Source: Metridium senile (Eukaryota > Cnidaria > Anthozoa > Actiniaria > Metridiidae). From it: DNA of 64,000 nucleotides. Both the position numbers and the translations under genes were made by a program. The DNA lies in the NCBI GenBank assembly GCA_949775045.1, contig OX459102.1, forward strand, positions 5,448,185 through 5,512,184, read 5' to 3'. Below, piece after piece: positions 35,807 through 47,797 of the stretch. Below the pieces are notes generated by a model. That model saw only the letters and a list, made by a program, of their open reading frames with translations. It was not told the origin of the DNA and made no database searches. Position 1 is the stretch's first letter; each line of letters starts with the position of its first letter.

Positions 35807-36190
35807 AACATCACTGGACTGAAAAACAATGTATTAAACTTCAGAGATTTAGAGAAAAGTAAAAAACAAGATTAAATTGATATTTTTAATATTAACAGCC
35901 TTGGCAGAGCGGTGCGGATTCTCAACAAATAAAAACCTAACTTTAATGAATACTACCCTGCGAGCAGAGATTTCTATCTCTCTTACCTGGAACAACATCA
36001 CTGGACTGAAAAACAATGTATTAAACTTCAGAGATTTAGAGAAAAGTAAAAAACAAGATTAAATTGATATTTTTAATATTAACAGCCTTAGCAGAGCGGT
36101 GCGGATTCTCAACAAATAAAAACCTAACTATAATGAATACTACCCTGCGAGCAGAGATTTCTATCTCTCTTACCTGGAACCGACGACGAG
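35807..36190. repeat. 186-bp tandem duplication, about two copies
   Basis: CAACATCACTGGACTGAAAA recurs exactly 186 bp apart (about 35807 and 35993). The whole unit, including GCAGAGCGGTGCGGATTCTC, is nearly identical, so the duplication is recent. Confidence 0.93.
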
Positions 36191-36232
36191 GCATTCTAGG
36201 TAAGAGAAAGGAACCTCTGCTCGCAGGGTAAA
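36138..36232. mobile_element. Small palindromic MITE (TACCCTGCGAGCAGAG)
   Basis: Ends TACCCTGCGAGCAGAG and CTCTGCTCGCAGGGTA, with inner TCTCTTACCTGGAA and CTAGGTAAGAGAA. Its left half is also present in the first unit of the 186-bp duplication, so this element marks where the duplication ended. Confidence 0.85.
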
Positions 36233-36239
36233 TGAATAC

Positions 36240-37940
36240 AAAACTGAATTAATTTATTCACAACATCAATACTTCGTTTCTGTAAATTTACTTGTAGTAT
36301 AGCCCCAATTAATGACGTTAATATCAAATCTCTTTTTCACCCGAGCCAAAGTCCAGTTGTTTATTAATATTACTTATAATTACTATTTCAAACAGCGTCT
36401 ACCATTAATCATATAGTTCAGTTTCGGCCTTCTTGAAGTAATTTCAAGTTATGGAATTCTAGCAAAACGCCGATTTTAGAGGCAACTTTTACTTCGCACT
36501 TTTCCCTCTGCCTTACTCTTCCGTTATCTGAAAACTTTCACAGGAATAAACGAATGAAGCCAGTCGATGAAATATCAATAGCTAAAGTTCCAAACTTTGA
36601 AGATGACCAAAGTAAAAATAGCGCACAATGCTTATTATATAAAACGCGACGAGTTGAATTCTCAGTCACTGGCTTTCCTTTCTAAAACCATTCCCCGTTG
36701 AAAGATTAGGAAAGTTTAATTTAGATAATAAATGCAACTTGGAATATGAAGTAACCCAACGATAAGTAGAAACAACGACAACCTTTTTGAGCCAAAGGTG
36801 GAAAATGAACCCACGACTTCCGATTATATATATCCAGACGGATAACTTTGCAATAACGTCGAAGTTTAAACTTTCTTCATGATCAAGTTTCTTGTAAATG
36901 ACTAATATTTTAAGTCTTAAGAAAACGTTATTCGGAGTTCGAAGCTGTATTTCTACTTTTCTTCCCTTTCAGAACTAATTATTTAGAATAGTTTTAAAGT
37001 TAAATTCTGGAAGATATGAAGAGTTTCGGAAGGCAAGAAGAGGGGCTGTAGTTCAGGAAGTGACCAAACACTAATCTATTCATTACGGATTTCCGAAATG
37101 GGTTCTGAGCAAGAGGGACTATAAAAGGGTCACGGGATAAAAGCAGTTACCATTACAAACTTTTTTGCTTAGTCATCTTATGTGGTCGGAAGTGAATATC
37201 CACTCGGAAACAGCACAACATAGTTATGAATAAGCAGAGGCGTATAATGGCCATCAGGTAGCACAGCAACCAACTCTGCAGCAACTGAACAAGCCTATAT
37301 CATTTACATAATGTCTGGACGAAATAAACCTTTCAGATTGAAAACCATTGTCTTTTTTATAAAATTATTTACATAATGATAATAAAAAATAATAATAGTA
37401 TTTATTGATAGAAGATATATTTTTAGCTAATGTGGTCCTGTTTTGAATTCATTCTCTCGCTACACATACATAAAACATTTTACATTTTACACACGATTGG
37501 TATATTCATTTTTGTCATCCTAGTGTATACAAGATATATTTTTACAGCTTTGCTGATCATGATGTGGTCGTGTATTGAATTCTCACTACACACACATAAA
37601 ACAGTTTACATTTTACACATTACTATGTTCATTTTTGTCATACTATAAGTTTAGCCTCTGCCATTATTTATTATTGTACTTGTCTGCATCGTTGTTATTC
37701 AGAGAAATATGGGGGTTAAGGTCGCTAGCGATATTATGACGCACATTACAGAAACGCAGTTTACAATCGCGGTCGTTTTACAAGTTTACAATTATAAAAT
37801 CTACAGTTTTACGCGAAAAAATGAAGAGGACTCAGTTTTCGGATGGCTTGAAAAATACGGTGAAGGCTACAGCTATAAAGTTTACACTGAATCATGACAG
37901 TTGGACTTAGAAAGAAACACTTCCGAGATCAGACATTAAA
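36240..37940. other. Non-coding stretch
   Basis: No supported gene. 37430-37650 contains a diverged internal repeat around ACACATAAAACA(T/G)TTTACATTTTACAC. Confidence 0.5.
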
Positions 37941-37947
37941 TAAGCGT

Positions 37948-38161
37948 TACACTCCCGGGGGTACTCCCTTTGTCCAAGTGGTAGGGGTGATCGGCGGAGA
38001 TTTTGAAAATGACCCCTAAAAGGTACGCACAGATACAAATAAAGCAGAGTAAAAAAGTCCCATACAACTGAACTCTAAATGGACCCTAAAAGGTACGCAC
38101 AGGAAATATTTTAACCCTAAAAGGTACGCCGATCACGCACCCCTACCACTTGGGGTTACAC
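37948..38161. mobile_element. Repeat element with CCTAAAAGGTACGC and CTCCCGGGGGTACTCC
   Basis: Outer parts CCAAGTGGTAGGGGTGATCG and CGATCACGCACCCCTACCAC form inverted arms. Inside, ACCCCTAAAAGGTACGCACA occurs three times in variants. I recall similar repeats from coral genomes, but cannot confirm this here. Confidence 0.7.
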
Positions 38162-38254
38162 TGCAAAAACGGAATTTTTCGAAATGCGTTTATCGTGCGC
38201 TTTTTTGAGTGAAAGTCAGGTTTTAGTCAATATATAGAGTACATTTTATTCAAT

Positions 38255-38365
38255 GGTACATCTACATTTACGTTTACTCTTTATGATGAGTTGGGTTTAC
38301 TCACTATAAAGAAGGGCTATAGCTCGAAACGTCAGTAAAGTTAAGTAAACCGCATTTTATACGGT
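38255..38365 (+). ncRNA. Penelope-type hammerhead-like remnant
   Basis: GAAGGGCTATAGCTCGAAAC followed by GTCAGTAAAG. GGGC/GCTC forms stem II, GAAA is intact, and TTTACT upstream pairs with AGTAAA downstream of the GTC. The CTGATGA core has decayed to something like ATAAAGA. Probably a Penelope-like terminus remnant. Confidence 0.4.
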
Positions 38366-39049
38366 GTTACAAATTTCATTAAGTTCCTATCGTTTATATA
38401 TCAAACACCGACGCAGCCTATACTAGTTTACTCGCTAGTTTCCATCACTGAATGTGTCATCTTGAATGCAATGATTTAGTTACTCAATATACTGAGTTGT
38501 ATCTATCGTTTTTGCAGTGTAGTTTACCATGGTTGAATAAGTTATAGTTCGTGGCATTGACTAAGCTAGCTAAGGACAAACTCTAGAAGTTTCCAAAACT
38601 AGCTTATTCTGTCGATTCTTTTGACAAGGGTTATTAATCAGTGTGAAGTACGTTTCCTAATTTCTTTTGTTTCACAAACTACAACAACGAGTCATGTATT
38701 TATAGATCCGGCGTTATATAACCGTGAACGTAACCTTGGGAACGTTATGCTAACTCTCGCGGTAACTTGGACGTTGACCGACAATTATCACCGACTAGAC
38801 AAAAAACGTGGTCAGGCGATAATGATATTTCTTGGCTCTGAAATGATTTTTTTAAAGAGCACGTTGGGTTTGTTTGTTTTCTTGTTTTTTTTTATTAAGG
38901 TAGCTTTAAGTCTTCTGTAAAAACAACATGGTTTACTTTCTGGTTTTTGCTCTAGTTAAGTTAGTACTAACTACAAGTTAAATACATATAGAATGTAACA
39001 CTTTGAAGCCTTGAAACTCTTTGAAAAGGCGCATTTGTGATGCCATTAT

Positions 39050-39419
39050 GATTTCGCCAGCTTTTGGCGGCAAAGTAAAGCTGCGAGTCCCGAAACAACA
39101 CAATGCGAGACGGCGGCCGAATTGGGATGCGGCTTAACGCAAATCATTGATCTTTGCCAGGTGTATTTGCATCATAAAGTGGGCCATCGGAAGCAAGTTA
39201 GTAAATAACAGCCCACTGGTTTGCGCTACACTAACATCAGCGCAACTAATGAAACTTTGGAGTAACCCAGCGTGCGCATAACAGATCACGTGATCTAAAT
39301 GCAATATCCATAAGTCAGTTGCACTCTAGGAACCAGTTAATCACTAGTGCTGTTTGCCGTAGGTCAGACCACAAGAGCGGCCCTCGCACATACGTCGAGG
39401 TAAGACCACAGCATTTGGC
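39050..39419 (+). promoter_or_regulatory. Probable promoter / 5' UTR of the prokineticin-like gene
   Basis: Locally richer in G+C and CpG than its surroundings (CGAGACGGCGGCCGAATTG at about 39110). It directly precedes the start codon at 39420. No TATA box is evident and a transcription start cannot be placed. Confidence 0.3.
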
Positions 39420-39500
39420 ATGGATCTAAAGTGGATTACGCTTCTCATGGAAGTATTATTGGTATTTATGATTATCTCGACATCCTCTGCTTATAAAAAG
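39420..39500 (+). CDS. Prokineticin-like secreted protein, exon 1 (signal peptide)
   Basis: ATG followed by 27 codons: MDLKWITLLMEVLLVFMIIS then TSSAYKK, a textbook signal peptide with likely cleavage after SSA or near it. The exon ends AAG/GTAAGT in phase 0. Four exons (39420-39500, 40164-40445, 45841-45978, 47798-47956), all phase 0, give a 219-residue secreted protein: signal peptide, basic region, then a ten-cysteine domain of prokineticin/AVIT spacing. Family members elsewhere act as extracellular ligands; the receptor and role here are unknown. The product should enter the secretory pathway. Confidence 0.85.
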
Positions 39501-40163
39501 GTAAGTCGGATTGAAAATCAAGTTTGTATAATCGGCTACATTAACTAGGGTTCTAGTAGCTAACTTTAAAGTACTGCTCTTTGCCACGATAAAAAGCATT
39601 TGTGATATAGGCCCTCTCATGTTACATGCGTTTTTAATTAATGTTTGATATTATCTTAGGAGTTTTCAGATAGACATTTGTCTTTGAAAAGACCCTGAGT
39701 TTTTAGTTCCATGCTGTTGTAAGCCATTTAAAGATTCTTTTAAAGTTATGATTCAAATTAGTTTATTATTAAAAAAATAAGCATGTCTCAAGTACAACAT
39801 GGTAATAACACAGGACCGTGCTAACCTGATTTGTTATTTTTTTATCAGTTGAGCTAAGTACTTCTTGTGGGAAATGCCTCACTGCGCATCAATGATTCGC
39901 CCTGTGGCTTTGGCATTCCTACACAGAAAGACAATAGTTCAAAGCTGCTCGTTTCTTATGCATATTATTAGGCTTATAGTTAATGGAAATTGCTTGGCTT
40001 CTGCTATTGTTTGCTCAGAGAACTTTACGGGTTCTTATATTGTAGTAAAGATGATTTGTTTCGGAAAACAAAACGCTCCAGTGTTCATTTACCCCGAAGG
40101 ATAATTTTAGAGCCTAAATGATTATCTATATCCCTTAATTTCTTTAATTCCTGATCTTAACAG

Positions 40164-40445
40164 AGAAAAAGAACAAGTTCTCGGCCGCATGTACACCACG
40201 TGTCGAAGGAAGCCGTCAACTCGTTGACACGTAACACTGATAATTCACTAACAAACACACTGGCGAACGAACACCGTATATTAACTAAACCAAAATCAGA
40301 CCTGAAAAAGAGCAAGAAACCCAAGAGAACCATCAAAGTTCTCCGAAGACTAATAGCAAAGAGAAAACACATAAAAAACCCACAAAAGCGAAAGCGAGTT
40401 TTAAATAGACTAAGGAAGGAACTAGCGAAGTTAAAACGACGAACG
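40164..40445 (+). CDS. Prokineticin-like protein, exon 2 (basic pro-region)
   Basis: 94 codons in phase 0 between a TTAACAG acceptor and an ACG/GTGAGT donor. The first half is Ser/Thr/Asn-rich (VNSLTRNTDNSLTNTL); the second half is extremely basic, with KKSKKPKRTIKVLRRL, KRKHIKNPQKRKR and LRKELAKLKRR, leucines spaced as in a helix. Vertebrate prokineticins have no such segment; their cysteine domain follows the signal peptide almost directly. KRKR, and RRT joined to the R of exon 3 (RRTR-S), are furin-type sites, so this region may be removed or act as a heparin-binding arm. Confidence 0.82.
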
Positions 40446-42119
40446 GTGAGTTTATGTTAATATTTGCTGAAGATCATTGCTAAACTAATAAAAACATGCT
40501 AATAACGCATGGCGTTTGACAACCACCGAAACGATACCCTATCGATGAGGGTTTTTAACTTGAACATTGTTGGTTTGTCTTGGTTTGATATTTGTGTGAT
40601 GTGTCGCGTGCTGGGGTTATCTAAGTATCTTCATTTAACGAAATTAGAATTTAATTGCCTCGGTCCGCTCATGCTGTGCTGGCACAAAGCTGATTGTAAG
40701 CTACTCGTTTTGTTTACAAACAAAAGAAAGTCAATTCTCCGGAGACTGAAAAAATGCCTTTACTTCATTAGCACTATTGAACAGAAACAACATTTAGAAG
40801 GAAGCAATGTTAACTGCGGTTTCGTATCTCAGATTCCTAAGATTTCTCACAAATATTTTTAAGATACAATCAACAGTTAAGAGGTGTTTATAATAACTGG
40901 AATAACTTCACAGGAATAGAACTCCTATTATTTACTTTTCGGCGATTTAATCTTAATCAAACTGTAAAGGAACGTTCAACACAGGCAAATAGAATTAGAA
41001 AAATAGCAGTAATTCTGGGCGATATTCAATTCTGAACCGGTATTTAATTAATGTATACATCCTTTACCATGCAATCCGTCCACAATACAGTGTTTAGCTT
41101 CCCTAATCTTTTTTATTGGTTTAACAAAAGAAGACCAGCTTTGCTGCAGACCATTCACACGATATAATTGGTGAAGACGAAGCGAGGGCGTCAGGAACGT
41201 GCCACTCAATCACTATGGATAAAATGGACTTCAAATCAGTGGATATTGAACAAGATATATATACACTTGAGTCACTCAATTGAACTTTGTAGAGCTTGCC
41301 AAGAGATTACCGCTTCTCAAGGCCAACATATGAATATTTTAACGGCGATAATTTACTTAACTCAAGTGCATGCAGCCCTGGCTTGTTTGTCAAACTTATT
41401 TATTGTACGGTAATCCAATTAATGTGCTAAAGTAAATCCGTGAACAAGGTGACCATGAAAGGTACCCTGTTGAGAACCATAAAACAACAACATAATAAAA
41501 TGAAAGTTTCTATATTGTTATATCCCGAATTTATTGCTTAACATCATCTACTTTTACGCGAGGTAAAGAAGGCAGAACGTGTTGAGGTTTCGTCATGTAA
41601 TTAAAATCTTGGCCTAGCAGAAATTGGAAGCGCGTAGCAACTAGCCTTGTGTTCAGACTGGCCTTGGGTCCTCAACGCTGTTTAGGGATATTTTTAGCAT
41701 ATGGACCCGTCTAGTAGCAATTTGTTGCGTTGGAGTTTTGTGTAATAGTGTAGGAACGGTACCTAATCTATGATTTTTTTTCGATTGGTACAATATTGCC
41801 ATGGTCTAATATCATTTAATTGTCTGATTAAGAAGTGCATGACCAAAGGACAGCAGCGTGTTTGGCTGACCCACGGTGATAATTAAAACGTCTAAAATTG
41901 CTTCAAATATAGTGGCCACACGTACTGACAAAATTCTCACTGAAAATATTGCAGTTTGAAAAACAACCCGGCTTCGATCAGTAGTTTATTACTTTGGATT
42001 ATGATATAATATATTATGAATGAGCTATATGATATGACACATATGATATCATACTTTAGAAGTCTCAGAACGTCAGTCTTAGAACGTCGCAGATATCATT
42101 AATATATACCGCGCAACGT

Positions 42120-42350
42120 ACCAAAGTCCACACTCTGAGGCCTACAAAGCTGAATGTAAAATTAATCAATTTATTCTCTTGTTATAGATTTATTCATAAC
42201 ATGTTTTGGCTGTACGAGTTTGTGTTTAATATATGACCTTAACAAGTTGTTGCAGTGGTAGTTGATGAATCAAATATTGAAAAAAAGTAGAAAAATAAAT
42301 GAACAAATTATGCTCATTTTAATGAAGCAGTCATTGGAGTGTGGAAAATG
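42120..42350. mobile_element. Worn TACACCTA MITE, subfamily 1
   Basis: GTCCACACTCTGAGGCCTAC, TTATTCTCTTGTTATAGATT and CAGTCATTGGAGTGTGG correspond to the inner part of the element at 30867-31147, but both terminal repeats are lost. Confidence 0.65.
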
Positions 42351-45007
42351 GTTCAGTGCGAAAATGATTTCTGATTGAAACAGGTCATCTCGGTTCATGA
42401 AGCACATTCACTATATAGTCAATTAAGACAAATTTAAATAATGGAGAGCTTCGAGCAAAAACTATCCATGACTGAAATAAAACCAAATTGTCACTGTGTA
42501 ATAGTTCGTATTTTGTAACTGCAGTTTAATAGTCACTATCAAAGAGAAGTAAAATCTTATTGATATTTCTGGTTGAGTAGTCAGATACTGACTAAATAGT
42601 CACTATTAGTCACTATTTTGTTTTTATATAATGGAAATAGTGTCAGTTTTTACTCTACCGTTATTGTGACAGCACGATTGATTAGTGCTATCAAACTCAC
42701 TTGATTTGATATTTGTATTGATGTCATTGCGGTGAAGTGAATTTAAATATGGAACCGGGCCAGGCTAGTAAACAACTCTGTCAGTCATTGTAATCTTGGA
42801 GACAGTGATCATAGAGTATTGTCTGGTCCAGCTCGTCTTATCATAATTAAGGTTGATAGATCTTAAAACAATTCATTTGGAACAGCACCCGATTACAATA
42901 ATAGCCCGCGGTATAAGAACCTGAATTTGTCAATTTAGCCTAAATAGGTTCTTATATAATTCTATATATTCTTGTGTAGAGGTGGCTTGCAATGAAAATT
43001 TTAGCCTAACAGGTTAATTCTTAAAACCCAGGTTCTTATACGTGGGCTATTACTATATATTATTATCTATAAGACTTGTGCTTTTAGATGTCGAAAATCG
43101 ATGACTTAATCTATTCGATGTAACATTTCAAAATCAATAATAATAGATACATAATAATAGACGATTGAACTTGGGTCATTCAGACTCGGTCGACCATCAC
43201 ATTAAAAATCGTGTTGATACATGCATGTATAGCTTATAAATGTCGAATATATTTTTCATCGTAATAGAGTATTATTAGAAAGATGTCTTTTGAAAATAAC
43301 TTTAATTTAGTAATCTCTTACAAAAAGTTTGGAAACTTTCTGAATATTGAGATATTTTGTTAACCTGCTCTATTCAAAACAAACTAGCTGAATAAGTTTG
43401 ACGATCAATTACCATATTTTCTTGGGCCGAGTGTAGTCTACAAAGCTCTTAATTCTACAACTAGAACTGCAAAACAAATTGTTTTCATAACAGCAAAACT
43501 TCTTGCAAAAACGCAGCATATTTTTAATAAAAATCATATTCATTTTGAAATGTTAATTATATATAATTTTAATTATAATAAGTTTAATTTGACAATAGCT
43601 TACTATCATTATAATAATTAAAAGCACAGTTTTTGTCAAAAGTGCTTTCAGTACAAAAAAGCGAAACTTTTTCAGAAAAACTATAAAATAAGTAATACTT
43701 TTTTAAAGGAATTTGCTAATTTTCTCACATTAACTCCCTTTTCAAGGACAACAAAAGGGTGTTAATATTGTTTGAGTATTCAAGCAAAGTTTTTTTTACC
43801 TATTTAGTGCATTAAAAGGCATGTTCGTGCCAGTGGGAGAGTCAAAAATCACGCCGAATTACATCCTACGAAAATATAGAAAATAAAAAATACCATTTAT
43901 ACTCAAAAAGGTTATTGTTAGTTTTGTATATACAATAGATAATCTCAAGAAGTTTAGCAATATTTTGTTTCTCCTTTTATGTTGCTACTCGACTCGACTG
44001 GGAAGCTACCACTGACATAAAGAGCAGCAAAATACAGCAACGACAAAGTAATAATGATAATGTTGCGTAGTATATATATTTATATAAAATTACTTTTCAT
44101 TTCCGGCAAAATAAAAAAAAGGATTTTTAAAACTCGGCTTTATATAATGAAGAAATACTATTTTATTAACTTTACGTCTGATTTTGTCATAAAATGCGTA
44201 CGCATCGGTTTTAAATTTCGTATAAATTATTTACACTTTTAAGGGCGCTAGTAGTCTAAAATTGTGTCAAACAAGCATATATACTTATATTTGAAAGTAA
44301 ATAAAATGAAAAAAAAAATGTAATAAATAGTGTTAAAAAGCCTTTTAAGTGTTAGTTTGTTTATTGTAGTCACAGCAACGTTCCCGTAACGGACACTGCA
44401 GTCGCACTAGTTATTTACAAACTCGTAATATATTGATAATAGTAATTAACTTTCGTTCGACTCAACATTTTCACTCTCTAGTACTCTTGTTTAGTCTTTG
44501 GTATTTTTCACACACGATTTCGAAATATTATGGCGGTTCGCATTCAAGACCAACTCAAAGAGTCACCCGACTAAATCTATATCAAAACTGTTTCTATTGT
44601 TTCGAGACAATAGTATACTGCGCTCACGAAAACAATCTTGACTCTGGCTAGTAGGGGGCACACGAACTTCTGCTCCTTGCATTTTAAAATATGGCAAAAT
44701 ACAAAAATAGATATATTTGTCTAAATATAGCATATCGCGTGGTCGTGATTTGTTACTTGCCGTTACTTTGTAATTGTTCTACTCTGTAGGTATCGATAGT
44801 GGCGTGATGGTGGTGTTTTAGAATATATAATGAATGAGGTTATTAATGCTTTGTGGGTTGTAGCAAACTCGCAGGGGGAATTCAAGAGGGGCAAGACAAC
44901 GTCTGTTTTCTCAGGTTACCCGTGTTGTAGTTGTTTATGTGAACTTCTGTTTTTGTTTGTTTGTTTGTTTGTAGGTTGTTTGCTAATTTGTTTTTGTTGT
45001 TAGGTTA

Positions 45008-45560
45008 GTTGATGATGATGTTGTTGTTGTTGATGATGATGTTGTTGTTATTATTGTTGATGATGATGATGATGTTGTTGCTTTTGTTGTTGATGATGAT
45101 GATGTACGTTGTTGCTTTTGTTGTTGATGATGATGATGTACGTTGTTGCTTTTGTTGTTGATGATGATGATGTTGTTGCTTTTGTTGTTGATGATGATGA
45201 TGTTGTTGCTTTTGTTGTTGATGATGATGATGTTGTTGCTTTTGTTGTTGATGATGATGATGATGTTGTTGCTTTTGTTGTTGATGATGATGATGTACGT
45301 TGTTGCTTTTGTTGTTGATGATGATGATGATGTTGTTGCTTTTGTTGTTGATGATGATGATGTACGTTGTTGCTTTTGTTGTTGATGATGATGATGTTGT
45401 TGCTTTTGTTGTTGATGATGATGATGTTGTTGCTTTTGTTGTTGATGATGATGATGTTGTTGCTTTTGTTGTTGATGATGATGATGTTGTTGCTTTTGTT
45501 GTTGATGATGATGATGTTGTTGCTTTTGTTGTTGATGATGATGATGTACGTTGTTATTAT
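45008..45560. repeat. 30-33 bp minisatellite (GATGATGATGATGTTGTTGC)
   Basis: About sixteen units of GATGATGATGAT + GTTGTTGCTTTTGTTGTT, with a minority carrying an extra GTAC and some five GAT. It is open in five overlapping frames. The minus strand reads His4-Gln3-Lys-Gln2 repeats, but it lies in an intron of a plus-strand gene and shows no start or splice context, so it is not called a protein. (GAT)n and (GTT)n remnants flank it. Confidence 0.95.
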
Positions 45561-45840
45561 TGTCGTTTATGGTGATGTTGTTGTTATTATTATTATTGTC
45601 GTTTATGGTGATGATGTTGTTATTATTATTATTGATGATGTTGTTTTTATTATCATTATTGTTGATGATGATAATAATAATGAAGATAATTCTGATTGTT
45701 AAGTTGATTGCTTTCGATATGTTCTTAAAATGGAAAACAATATGATATTTTAGCACATAACATATAATCTATGTTATATATAATGCAATAAGCATCGGTA
45801 TTAGGTATTTGCATCAAGCTAATGTTATCTTATTTTCTAG

Positions 45841-45978
45841 AGATCACATCTAAAAAAATGCAAGTCTTCAATGGATTGCGGAGCTGACGAATGCTGCATT
45901 AAAAAATTTACATTGAAGGGGATAGGTCGGTGTAAAAAACGACCGAAAGTGAACCAGAGATGTCGGCCTGCACTGCTG
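45841..45978 (+). CDS. Prokineticin-like protein, exon 3 (cysteines 1-6)
   Basis: 46 codons, acceptor TTTTCTAG, donor CTG/GTAAGA, phase 0. Cysteine pattern C-x5-C-x4-C-C-x11-C-x9-C, which is the prokineticin/AVIT spacing over the first six cysteines; Dickkopf and colipase relatives differ in the x11 and x9 loops. Local motifs are MDCGADECC and LKGIGRC, where prokineticins also have a CCA..LRGLRMC-like segment. The N-terminal AVIT tetrapeptide needed for receptor activation in vertebrate ligands is absent. Confidence 0.88.
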
Positions 45979-47797
45979 GTAAGATATAAAACACTTTTAA
46001 ACAACAAAATACAGCTTTGATAGTTATTACAGGAAGCTGAAGAACACATATAAACAATGAAAATATTGTAAATAAATTTGTATCAACTAACTATACTATA
46101 CCTATAAGATGAGGATGGACTCGCCTTATTAAAATCCTAGCTTTTTTTTATACGTTTAGTTGATACAAACTAATTTATTTACAATGTGGTTCTTACGTAC
46201 CAACACTGCAAAAAGAGTTCACTTGAATCAAGTTCCAATTACTTAAAAATCTAGGTCCACGGGTTAAGTAGCATAGTTTCACTTAAGATCAGTATTAAAA
46301 ATTACTTATTACAAGTCCGGTCCAGTTTCACCAAACGAATCACTGAAAATGAGTGAGAACATCACTCAATTGGATCAAGTACAACCGCTACAGACTGATC
46401 TTAAGATGGAATTATATTACTTACAATGTTACATTACAATGTTTAAGTAATTTCATTTGATTCTAGTGAATTACTTTTTGCAAGGAAGCCATTTTGATTT
46501 GAGTGACAATGTTGTCATAGTTATCAACATTATCCTGGTAACCGCGGAAACATAGTTTCGCCATAATCAAAATTATATATTATATATAATAATATAATAA
46601 GATTATTAATCTTTAACTCATGATTACAATTTTATTGAAAATATTGTAATTTGGCACGTTTTGTATTTTATATCCATATTTGGCAAATATGGTTTGTTAC
46701 TCACTGCAGGGGTAGGCATGCATGTGAACCGTTATTATATGCCGAATTTAAGATTTTCTCCCACGGGAAAAAATCATTGATTTTGAAAAGTATCAGACCT
46801 CTCCCCAGGCAGTTGCATGGCGTCATAGCAGGGGCCATGAGTAAAGACTGTGAATTGAAACTGTACGTGACAGATAAGAACAAATGAGCCTTTTTATTGT
46901 GTATTACCACCAGAATCAGGTGATCTCGCTTCCAAGCGCGCAAAGGATTGTTTGTCAAAATGAATAGTTCCAAAATGGCGCCTCGATTTAGGTTACTTTT
47001 AGGCATTTGCGTTTTGTTTTTATTCTTTTTTATCCCTGATAGAGTAGCAGTGAACTTTTATTGTCCAAGTAACATAGACCGTTTTAATGTAAAGTTATTT
47101 TAAGGATGTATTTTTCGAGGGTTAACACGGGAAACAACTCTCTCGAACGACGCCATCTTAGAACTGTTGGCGATGCAACAGAAATGCTTCTGATTAGCTG
47201 GCTGGAAGTGCGCGCGCGAAATCACCTGGAAGGCCTTATTCACTTGCACCAATGTTTCCTAATATACAATCATCATCGTCATAATCATCACTACCGCTCG
47301 ACAAGGCCATGAAGATCTTATCTTCAGGCATCTAGCCAGAATGTTGTTCTCATTTTAGTTCTAGTCTATAGAGATGGAGCTTATTCAATTCATGTTTTGA
47401 TAAAAGCTACTTAGAAAGAAGTACTTTATATATGCTTATACCCAAATGTTTCTCCATGCATGTAAATAAGGCCTATATCCCTATAAAAATTGTCCATGTA
47501 TTTGGAAAACAAATGGGAAGGCAAGGGCATAACGTCTATCTCCAAAGAGAATTGTATTTGGAAGACATCGAGGAAAATGAACAAGGTCTTTCTCCAAAAA
47601 GAATTGTATTGGGAACACATTTAGATAAGTGTATAAGGTGTATCCCCAAGAGAATTAATCATTGAGGCAAATGCATCAGGTCTATAATTAACTCTCAACA
47701 GCTGTATACTGGGAGGCAGGCGAATAAGGTTTACTACATAGCATCAAAGTGTGTTTGCTAGCTTAAAACTAACCGACGATTTGTTATATCTTTACAG
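45979..47797 (+). other. Intron 3 of the prokineticin-like gene
   Basis: 1.8-kb intron (GTAAGA..ACAG). No convincing gene; frames at 46651-47006 overlap on both strands without recognisable content. Confidence 0.75.

Larger units (their letters stand above)
40446..45840 (+). other. Intron 2 of the prokineticin-like gene
   Basis: 5.4-kb intron (GTGAGT..CTAG). It contains a worn subfamily-1 MITE (42120-42350), AT-rich unique sequence and the large minisatellite near its 3' end. Small open frames at 40509-40862 and 41168-41413 look like chance. Confidence 0.75.

Noticed and set aside
38621..38920. 99-residue frame with a hydrophobic end
   Set aside because: No splice context or family resemblance; the hydrophobic stretch is a T-rich run.
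40509..41413. Extra genes inside intron 2 of the prokineticin-like gene
   Set aside because: Two open frames (117 and 81 residues) lack motifs and codon structure, and lie within an intron with good flanking splice sites.
44983..45756. 257-residue His/Gln-rich minus-strand protein
   Set aside because: A product of the 30-33 bp minisatellite in an intron of a plus-strand gene; five other frames are equally open.
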